A stretch of 64,000 nt of DNA from Akkermansia muciniphila (lineage in GTDB: Bacteria; Verrucomicrobiota; Verrucomicrobiia; Limisphaerales; SXTU01), in NCBI GenBank assembly GCA_945874145.1, contig CAMCFN010000007.1:1-64000 (forward strand), written 5' to 3'. Under the pieces are notes generated by a model. That model worked only from the letters and a program-made list of their open reading frames with translations, searched no databases and was not told the DNA's origin. Position 1 is the first letter of the stretch. Each line of letters begins with the position of its first letter. The position numbers and the translations under genes are program-made. This document shows, one piece after another, positions 43,490-49,773 of the stretch.

Positions 43490-44788
43490 TTACTTCTGGG
43501 CGCTCTTGGCGGACACGTCGAGGCAGGCCGCCTCCTTCGTGCTGCGCACATACACCCGGCCATTGCTCACGACGGGGGTGGACCAGCACTTGCCTCCGAC
43601 GGCCTTGGCGCGGCCGAGCTCCTTGTAGCCGGCAGTGGTGGCTTCAGCCACGACGATGTCCCCGGCGTCGGACAGCGCGAGGATTTGGTCGCCGACCAGG
43701 ATGACGTTGCCGGGGCCGAAGCCGGGTTGGCTCCACTTGACCTTGCCGGTGGCGAGTTCGACGCACTTGAGCGGGCCGGAACCGTATTCCTTGAACTGGA
43801 ACATCCCGTAGAGGTGGCCGTCCTTGTAAACCGGGGTGCTCCAGTGGTTCGCCACTTCCTTGTCGCCGGGGGTCTGCCAGAGCTGGTCGGCCTTGAAAGC
43901 CGCGCCCGCCTTGCTGATCTTGAACGCGCCGCCGCCGACGCCGTAGCCCGCCGAGCAATAGACCATGTCACCGCCCACCACCGGGGTGATGGCGGTGGAA
44001 ACGTTGAAGCGATACGGGGCCTTCCAGAGCAATTTGCCATCCTTGGCATCCACGGAAACCAGGCCGCTTTGCGTGAAGAAGATGACCTGCTTCGCACCGA
44101 GAATGGTTGCGACCACCGGAGTCGAGTGCGTCATTTTCTCGTCCTGCGATTTCCAAGCCAGAGCGCCGGTGTCCTTGTTGAAGGCGAGGAGCGACTGGCC
44201 CGCGCCGCCGCCGGCAACGTAAACGAGACTGCCGTCCACGACCGGGGAGGCGGCGTTTTTCCAGGTGATGTTCCGGCCGGCGAATTCCTTGATCAGGTCG
44301 TGGGTCCAGACCTGCTTGCCGGTGTTGGCGTCGAGGCAGAACAGCGCGAGGTCGGAGGAAAGCACGTAAACCTTGCCGCCCACCACGGTGGGCGTGGAGC
44401 GCGGGCCATCGCCGCCGTCGTTGCCCTTCGCGCCCGCGTTGCCGCCGTTGTGACCGTAGGCGTTGCCGCCGACGGGGAAGGCCCAGGCTTCCTTGCCGGT
44501 GTTGGCGTCGAGCGCCAGCGCCACTTCACGGGGCGCACCATCGGCGTCCCGTGTTATTTGGGTGAAGGCTTTCCCGCCGGCCACGGTGAAGGAACTGAAG
44601 CCAGTGGGGGTGGCAGCTTTCCACACCACCTTCGGACCGCCGACCGGCCACTTGGAGGCAATCTTTTCGCTGGTGGAACCGTCGAGGTTTGGCCCGCGGT
44701 ATTGGGGCCAGTCCGCCGCGTGCGCGACGGCTGCCACAGAGAGCGTGGCAAGGAGGGCAGAGGAGCAAACAAAGGTCTTTTTTGTCAT
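43490..44788 (-). CDS. exported PQQ-like beta-propeller protein
   Basis: The 432-residue product has a signal peptide (ending AHAADW) and a PQQ-binding-like propeller with repeated AxDxxTGKxxW blades: LDANTGKEAWAFPVG, LDANTGKQVWTHDL, AFNKDTGALAWKSQ, DAKDGKLLWKAPYR and ELATGKVKWSQPGF. It starts with DWPQYRGPNLDG, the opening common in Verrucomicrobia and Planctomycetes members. Residues that bind PQQ in true dehydrogenases are not identifiable, so it may be a structural or binding propeller like BamB rather than an enzyme. The ATG at 44788 matches the signal peptide; the open frame extends to 44860. The alpha/beta hydrolase gene lies 72 bases upstream on the same strand. Confidence 0.85.
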   Translation of the reverse strand: MTKKTFVCSSALLATLSVAAVAHAADWPQYRGPNLDGSTSEKIASKWPVGGPKVVWKAATPTGFSSFTVAGGKAFTQITRDADGAPREVALALDANTGKEAWAFPVGGNAYGHNGGNAGAKGNDGGDGPRSTPTVVGGKVYVLSSDLALFCLDANTGKQVWTHDLIKEFAGRNITWKNAASPVVDGSLVYVAGGGAGQSLLAFNKDTGALAWKSQDEKMTHSTPVVATILGAKQVIFFTQSGLVSVDAKDGKLLWKAPYRFNVSTAITPVVGGDMVYCSAGYGVGGGAFKISKAGAAFKADQLWQTPGDKEVANHWSTPVYKDGHLYGMFQFKEYGSGPLKCVELATGKVKWSQPGFGPGNVILVGDQILALSDAGDIVVAEATTAGYKELGRAKAVGGKCWSTPVVSNGRVYVRSTKEAACLDVSAKSAQK

Positions 44789-44860
44789 GGCGGGACGGAC
44801 GTTACGTATGCGGATGAAATTCGCAACGACGAACTGGATTGTCCCTCTGCGTCCTTCCAA

Positions 44861-45673
44861 TCACTTCAGCGTCCTGCGCAGCCAGGCGACGAGCTGGTCC
44901 TTGTAATCAGGCAGCAGCTTGTCCCAGCCGCCCATGCCGTGCGCGCCGTCGGGAATGGTGATGAAGTCGCAGGTGTTGCCGAGCGCCTTCATTTGCGCCT
45001 GAAACTTCACCGACTGTTCGTAGGGCACCTGCGCGTCCTTGGTGCCGTGCAGGAGCAGAAACGGAGGCAGGCCTGCGCGCAAATAGGTGGTGGCCGAGGC
45101 GGCTTCGAGGGGTTTCCACGCCGCGTCGTTCAGCTCCGTGAGGCCAAGCAATGCCGTCATGGACGGGCCGAGTGCGTTGCGGCTCTTCACTTGGAAGGCC
45201 AGATCGTGCGGCGCGTAAATGGGCACCACCGCCGCCACGCTGATTTCCCCTGCTCCCCGCACGCCGACATAGGAGACGAGATGACCGCCGGCCGATTCGC
45301 CGACTAGGGCGACGCGCTTGGGGTCGGCCTTGTATTGTTTCGCGTTGGCCTTCACCCAGCGGATGGCGCGCTCCACATCCTCCGCACAGGCGGGCCAGCG
45401 ATGCGCGGGAGCGAGGCGGTAGTTGATGGTAAACCATGTGAAGCCCGCCGTGGTCAGCGGCTCGAATAGCGGTTTGATGTAACTGGTTTTGTCGCCCCGC
45501 ATGAACCCGCCGCCATGCACGAGGATGATCGTCGGGAACGGCCCTGCGCCTTCGGGCACATTGGCGTCCAGCGTGAGGCTGACGTCGCCAACCTTGGCGA
45601 ACTCGATGTCGGTTTTCAGTTCGGCCTGGGCGGTTGCGGCAGCTACCAGGAGCAGGGTGATCAAGGTTCGCAT
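44861..45673 (-). CDS. exported alpha/beta hydrolase (BD-FAE/HSL-like esterase)
   Basis: The 270-residue product has a signal peptide (MRTLITLLLVAAATAQA) and an esterase core with the oxyanion motif HGGGFMRGD, INYRLAPAHRWPA, nucleophile elbow LVGESAGGHL, and HGTKDAQVPYEQS with DGAHGMGGW supplying the Asp and His of the triad. This is the carboxylesterase fold of hormone-sensitive-lipase and feruloyl-esterase-like enzymes, likely cleaving esters on polysaccharides or small molecules in the periplasm. The ATG at 45673 is fixed by the signal peptide. It lies 72 bases before the PQQ-like gene and 40 bases after the OmpA-type gene on the same strand. Confidence 0.88.
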   Translation of the reverse strand: MRTLITLLLVAAATAQAELKTDIEFAKVGDVSLTLDANVPEGAGPFPTIILVHGGGFMRGDKTSYIKPLFEPLTTAGFTWFTINYRLAPAHRWPACAEDVERAIRWVKANAKQYKADPKRVALVGESAGGHLVSYVGVRGAGEISVAAVVPIYAPHDLAFQVKSRNALGPSMTALLGLTELNDAAWKPLEAASATTYLRAGLPPFLLLHGTKDAQVPYEQSVKFQAQMKALGNTCDFITIPDGAHGMGGWDKLLPDYKDQLVAWLRRTLK

Positions 45674-45713
45674 GTGAGGTGCAAAAGTGAGGTGCGCAGC
45701 TCCCAGGGGGCAA

Positions 45714-46508
45714 TCACGGGGCAGGGGAGGCGGCACCGGGTTTGGACGGGGGCTCGGATTGCTGGGCGGGAGCTGGTGGGGTTGGGGCTTGAGTGGCCGC
45801 AAGTTCCTCCGGAAGGACAACGACGGCGATGCGCCGGTTTTTGGCGCGGCCTTCGGTCGTGCCGTTGTCGGCCACCGGGTGGAACTCGCCATAGCCGAGT
45901 GCCCCGAGCTGGCGCGGGTTCACGCCCGCCTGCTCGTGCAGGAACCGCACGGCGGCCGTGGCGCGGGCGGCGGACAATTCCCAGTTGCTGGCAAAGCGTC
46001 CCCGGGCACCGGCGCGAATGGGCACATTGTCAGTGTGGCCCACGACATGGATGGTGCGGTTAGTGTGCGTGGCGAGTACGGCGGCAAGGCGCTTTAGGAT
46101 CTCCTGGCCTTCCGGCTTCACGGCGGCCTCTCCGGAATCGAACAGAACGTGATCGAGGATGTTCACGGTCAGCTTGCCCTGCAACTGGGAGATGGTGATG
46201 TCCTTGGAATTGAGCGCCGCCCGCATTTCCTGTTCGAGCGTGCTCTTGGTTTTGGTGACCGTTTCGCGCTCTTTTTCCGCTTCGGCGAGCTGCTCCTTCA
46301 ACTCTTTCACGTTGTCCTTGAGGGTCTCCACGTCCGCCTTGAGGCCGAGCGCCTGGGCGGCGGTTTGCTCGGCTGCCTTCTGGCTTGCTTCGAGGGCGGC
46401 CTGCGCGGCGGCGAGTTCGTTACCGCGCTTCCACACTGACCATCCGAGCGCGCCCACAATGAGCAGCACGGAGAGGATAGAGGGTATGATCCAAGTGCTC
46501 TTCGGCAT
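45714..46508 (-). CDS. OmpA/MotB-type peptidoglycan-binding protein
   Basis: The 264-residue protein has an N-terminal membrane anchor (IIPSILSVLLIVGALGWSV), a long coiled coil (about 30-100, AAAQAALEASQKAAEQ... LKEQLAEAEKERETV) and an OmpA-like C-terminal domain with VLFDSGEAAVKPEG, HVVGHTDNVPI, SNWELSAARATAAVRFL and ALGYGEFHPVADN...GRAKNRRI, the peptidoglycan-binding pattern. A Pro/Ala-rich tail follows. It should tether the inner membrane to the cell wall in the manner of MotB-like or gliding-related proteins. No MotA-like partner is next to it, so a motor role is not supported. The coding sequence is in the same direction as the downstream esterase. Confidence 0.88.
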   Translation of the reverse strand: MPKSTWIIPSILSVLLIVGALGWSVWKRGNELAAAQAALEASQKAAEQTAAQALGLKADVETLKDNVKELKEQLAEAEKERETVTKTKSTLEQEMRAALNSKDITISQLQGKLTVNILDHVLFDSGEAAVKPEGQEILKRLAAVLATHTNRTIHVVGHTDNVPIRAGARGRFASNWELSAARATAAVRFLHEQAGVNPRQLGALGYGEFHPVADNGTTEGRAKNRRIAVVVLPEELAATQAPTPPAPAQQSEPPSKPGAASPAP

Positions 46509-46567
46509 GGCGGCAAGCTAGCGACGGCGGCCCGCCCGGCAAGCGGGAAATCCCGCGCCGTCGGCTC

Positions 46568-46591
46568 GCTGGCGGACTTGCTGGCGGACTT
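46568..46591. repeat. 12-bp tandem duplication
   Basis: GCTGGCGGACTT occurs twice in tandem (46568-46579 and 46580-46591) in the divergent spacer between the OmpA-type gene and the Pro-rich protein gene. A short GCGGGAAATCCCGC palindrome lies just to its left. No function is evident. Confidence 0.6.
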
Positions 46592-46640
46592 GTTGCCATC
46601 TGGCGCGCAACCACGTAGGCTGGCCGGTGTTGAAGCACCA

Positions 46641-47474
46641 ATGAACGGTTCCAAAAACATACCGTGTGCGAACCTCACAGCCCTCTGGCTGGGCGGCTTG
46701 CTCTGCTTGGTGGTCACTACCCTCGCGCTAGGCGAGACGGCGGCTGACTACCGCGTCATCCTTGAGCGCAACCCTTTCGGTCTCAAACCGCCACCGCCAC
46801 CGCCGGCTCTGCCGGTCGCGACTACCGAACCGGTCAAGCCCACCAACTGGAAGCTCAGCGGTATCACGGCGCTGTTCAAGCCGCCGCGCGCCATGTTTGT
46901 GAATCAGATGCCCGGCAAACCTACGCCCGAATATCTGAGCGTGCGGCAGGGTGAGCGGCAGGGAGCCATTGAGGTGCTGGATAACGGAATTGATCTGACC
47001 AACGGAACCGTCCGCGTGAAGATCAACGGCGAGGAGCGCACCATGTCCTTCAAGGAGGACGGACTAAAAGGGCCGGCAGGACCGCCGGTAGGCGGCGGCA
47101 GTCCGATGCCAGCCATGCCCTTGGGCATGCCGCCTCCGGGAGCCCCCCCAGGCTCGCCCAGCATTCCCATGCCTCCCTCTGCGTATCCAGCCCCGCGCAC
47201 ATCTGCCCAACCGGTTGGCATGTCGCCCACCTCGGTGGTTCCGCAGGTGGGCATCCCCAATCTCCAGCGGCCGATGCGGGTGACTCCGGGGGTCGCTGGG
47301 CAGAATGCGACTTCCCCACCGCCCGCGCCGAATGTGGACCCAGCCGAGCAAGTTTTGCGGATGGAAATCAATCGCAAGCTTACCGAGGTTCAGGTCCAAA
47401 GAGGTGAGTTGCCGCCATTGCCGGGGACGGAATTGACACCCTTGACCCAGCCTCCGCCTGTTCCTGGCCGCTGA
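46641..47474 (+). CDS. secreted Pro-rich hypothetical protein, possibly secretion-system related
   Basis: The 277-residue product has a signal-like N-terminus (LWLGGLLCLVVTTLALGETA), then YRVILERNPFGLKPPPPPPA, a compact beta-rich segment (LSGITALFKPPRAMFVNQ... LDNGIDLTNGTVRVKINGEERTM) and a long Pro/Gly-rich region. The ERNPFGL motif followed by a small beta domain resembles GspC/PilP-type proteins that carry signals between inner and outer membrane secretion parts. No other type II secretion or pilus gene is adjacent, so this is only a resemblance. The ATG at 46641 is chosen for the signal peptide. It converges with mnmA, 15 bases away. Confidence 0.6.
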   Translation: MNGSKNIPCANLTALWLGGLLCLVVTTLALGETAADYRVILERNPFGLKPPPPPPALPVATTEPVKPTNWKLSGITALFKPPRAMFVNQMPGKPTPEYLSVRQGERQGAIEVLDNGIDLTNGTVRVKINGEERTMSFKEDGLKGPAGPPVGGGSPMPAMPLGMPPPGAPPGSPSIPMPPSAYPAPRTSAQPVGMSPTSVVPQVGIPNLQRPMRVTPGVAGQNATSPPPAPNVDPAEQVLRMEINRKLTEVQVQRGELPPLPGTELTPLTQPPPVPGR

Positions 47475-47489
47475 GCGGTTGGGGCGGGG

Positions 47490-48575
47490 CTACCGAGCAA
47501 TCCACCCACCGCCCACTACGAGGTCTTCCTGATAGAACACGCAGGCCTGTCCCGGCGTGATGGCGCGCTGCGCTTCGTGCAACTTCACCAGTGCCCCGCC
47601 GTCCGCCGTCGGCGTCACTGTCGCGGGCGTGCCGGGGTGGTTGTAACGAATCTTCGCGGTGACCTCGATCGACTCCGGTGGCTTCTCAAACGGAATCCAG
47701 TTGCACCGGTCCACGCGGAATTCGGCGCGATCAAGCATCGTCTCATCGCCCACAATTACACGGTTGTTCGCCGCGTCCAGCTCGACAACATAGAGTGGCT
47801 TGGGCGCGGAGACGCCCAGCCCCTTGCGCTGACCAATGGTGTAGAACTCGATGCCGTCGTGCTGCCCGAGCTTGCGCCCGTGCACATCCACGATGTCGCC
47901 GCGATGCCGCGTCGCGAGCTTCGCCGATTCGAGAAACTTTCCGTAGTCGTTGTCCGGCACGAAGCAGATTTCCATGCTCTCCTCCTTCTCAGCGGTCTTG
48001 AGTTTGCACTCGCGCGCGAGGTCACGAGTGTCGGACTTGGTCATGGCACCGAGCGGGAAAATGGTCCGCTCAAGCTGCCACTGCTTCAGCGAGAAGAGGA
48101 AGTAGCTCTGGTCCTTGCGCGGGTCGCGGCCGCGCTTGAGCAACGTGCGCCCGGTCGTCGCGCACTTCTCCGTGCGTGCGAAATGCCCAGTGGCGATGAG
48201 CTGCGCGCCAAGCTGGTCCGCGCGATGCAGCAGCGTGCCGAACTTGAGCCGTTCGTTGCACATCACGCACGGGTTCGGCGTGCGGCCCGCTTTGTATTCC
48301 TCCGCGAAGTAGGCGATGACCTGCTTCTGAAACTCCGCCGACTCGTCCACGAGGTAATAGGGGATGCCGAGTTGGTGCGCCACCGCCCGCGCGTCCTTTA
48401 CCGCCTCGGGGCCGCAACACTTGTCCTCCGCGCGGTTGACGCAATCCTGCGGCCAGAGCTTGAGCGTGACACCCACGAGGTCGAAGCCTTGCTCCTGCAA
48501 CAACGCTGCCGCCGCCGAGGAATCCACCCCGCCGCTCATGCCAATCATCACCCGCGTTTTCTTGTTCTTCGACAC
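47490..48575 (-). CDS. mnmA: tRNA-specific 2-thiouridylase
   Basis: The 361-residue protein has the PP-loop motif GMSGGVDSSAAA at the N-terminus, LKLWPQDC, the catalytic-Cys segment TPNPCVMCNERLKFG with the first Cys as nucleophile, the FALTR-like region RTEKCATTGRTLLKRG...DQSYFLFSL, and ACVFYQED near the end with the second catalytic Cys. MnmA transfers sulfur to C2 of uridine 34 in tRNAs for Lys, Glu and Gln, using ATP. The GTG at 48575 is the preferred start because it precedes the PP-loop strand directly. The frame upstream runs through a heptamer array and a hairpin, and is not conserved-looking. It converges with the Pro-rich gene. Confidence 0.95.
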   Translation of the reverse strand: MSKNKKTRVMIGMSGGVDSSAAAALLQEQGFDLVGVTLKLWPQDCVNRAEDKCCGPEAVKDARAVAHQLGIPYYLVDESAEFQKQVIAYFAEEYKAGRTPNPCVMCNERLKFGTLLHRADQLGAQLIATGHFARTEKCATTGRTLLKRGRDPRKDQSYFLFSLKQWQLERTIFPLGAMTKSDTRDLARECKLKTAEKEESMEICFVPDNDYGKFLESAKLATRHRGDIVDVHGRKLGQHDGIEFYTIGQRKGLGVSAPKPLYVVELDAANNRVIVGDETMLDRAEFRVDRCNWIPFEKPPESIEVTAKIRYNHPGTPATVTPTADGGALVKLHEAQRAITPGQACVFYQEDLVVGGGWIAR

Positions 48576-48610
48576 GGGGCGGAAGGTAGGCAGCGAGGGC
48601 AGGCGAGTAA

Positions 48611-48638
48611 AGCGGGAGCGGGACAGCGGGAGCGGGAC
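48611..48638. repeat. heptamer tandem array (AGCGGGA/GCGGGAC)
   Basis: Four 7-bp units lie at 48611-48638: AGCGGGA, GCGGGAC, AGCGGGA and GCGGGAC, that is, two copies of a 14-mer. The array sits between mnmA and the REP-like doublet that begins at 48644. It is the only intergenic heptamer array seen in the window. Confidence 0.7.
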
Positions 48639-48643
48639 CGTAA

Positions 48644-48713
48644 GGGGGACACTCTTGTCCCCCACTCAACGCGGAGTGAACTAGTCAAAGCGGACAGGAG
48701 TGTCCGCTCTACC
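48644..48713. repeat. REP/REPIN-like doublet of two facing hairpins
   Basis: Hairpin 1 (48644-48663) has a perfect 8-bp stem GGGGGACA/TGTCCCCC with loop CTCT. Hairpin 2 (48689-48708) has a perfect 8-bp stem AGCGGACA/TGTCCGCT with loop GGAG and is followed by CTACC. The reverse complement of hairpin 1 matches hairpin 2 in the central GGACA..AG..TGTCC, with paired changes at the stem base. It fills the space between mnmA and the pentapeptide-repeat gene. Confidence 0.65.
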
Positions 48714-48717
48714 TTGC

Positions 48718-49728
48718 CTAATTGTTCCCCTTGAACCTGAAGGTCCACTCGCCGAACTCGGTCTTGAAGAAGACGAAGGACTGCGCCTTGGGCTCAGACT
48801 TGGTCGTGCCGTCGTTGTATTCCACGACCTGCTCGCAAGTCACCATGACCGGAAAGACCGTCGTGTCCGAGTTCGCGGGGACGCCATCGGTGCGGAACTC
48901 GCCCTTGCGTGCGGGGGCGAACTGCATGGGCTGGTAGTTGAACGTGTTCTTCACCCGGTCGCGCGCCCAGAACTTCTCCAGCAGCTTTTTGACATCCGCG
49001 TCCGACGGTGCGCCGGCAGGCCGGTTGGCTTCCGGCGTCTTGGCGGCGGGCGCGGGTGTCGGGGCGGCCTCGCCCTTCTTCTTCTTGGCCGACTTCTCGG
49101 CGGGTGGTGTTGGTGCGGGCTCCTTCACCGGCTCGGCAGTGGACTCGACGAGTTTCGCGCCGGAACCCTCCACGTCGAAGCCTTTGGGCCAGCGGGTGCG
49201 CGCGTCGAATTTCGCCCCGGCGAACTTGGCGGTTGTCCCGCCGTAATCCACCGCGCCGAGCAGGTAGGCACCACGCAAGTCCGCGTCGCGGAAGTCCGCG
49301 CGCGTGAAGTCGCGGATGCCCGACACACCGCGCAGGTTCGCGCCACGGAAATTGCAGTTTTGCAGGCTCGCGCCTTTCAGGTCCAAGCCTTCGAGGTTCG
49401 CCAGAGAGAGATTGGCTCCTTGCAAGCCAGCAGACTCAAGGTTCGCCATTCGCAAGTCCGCGCCGGTCAAATCCGCGCCGCCCATTCTGGCGCGGCTCAA
49501 GTTTGCGTCTTTCAAGTTCGCCTTCTTCATCACCGCGTCGGTCATGTCGGCGGCGGTCAGGTTGGCTCCGGCGAGGTTCGCTCCGTCCAGGTTCTCGCGG
49601 CGCAGGTCACGATTCTGAAGTTCCTTGCCGCTGAAATCCTTGCCCTTGCCCACGTCTTGGGCGACGGCGGAAACGAGGAGCAGCGACAGGGCGAGCAGTG
49701 GCTTGGCAATCCAGAGGGCATTTTTCAT
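48718..49728 (-). CDS. exported pentapeptide-repeat protein
   Basis: The 336-residue product has a signal peptide (ALWIAKPLLALSLLLVSAVAQ) and then about 25 pentapeptide units with the A(N/D)LxG pattern (residues about 35-165: ENLDGANLAGANLTAADM and ADLTGADLRMANLESAG), forming a right-handed quadrilateral beta helix. A Pro/Lys/Ala-rich linker (about 195-250) leads to a C-terminal domain of about 90 residues (NTFNYQPMQFAP... FFKTEFGEWTFRFKG). Secreted pentapeptide proteins have no single known function. The ATG at 49728 is preferred to the GTG at 49731. It begins 46 bases after the second DUF1549 gene on the same strand, the position where a DUF1501 partner is usually found. Confidence 0.85.
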   Translation of the reverse strand: MKNALWIAKPLLALSLLLVSAVAQDVGKGKDFSGKELQNRDLRRENLDGANLAGANLTAADMTDAVMKKANLKDANLSRARMGGADLTGADLRMANLESAGLQGANLSLANLEGLDLKGASLQNCNFRGANLRGVSGIRDFTRADFRDADLRGAYLLGAVDYGGTTAKFAGAKFDARTRWPKGFDVEGSGAKLVESTAEPVKEPAPTPPAEKSAKKKKGEAAPTPAPAAKTPEANRPAGAPSDADVKKLLEKFWARDRVKNTFNYQPMQFAPARKGEFRTDGVPANSDTTVFPVMVTCEQVVEYNDGTTKSEPKAQSFVFFKTEFGEWTFRFKGNN

Positions 49729-49773
49729 CACGAGATGAGACTGACGAGTTTGAGGGTTGGCGGGGAAGCCCGG

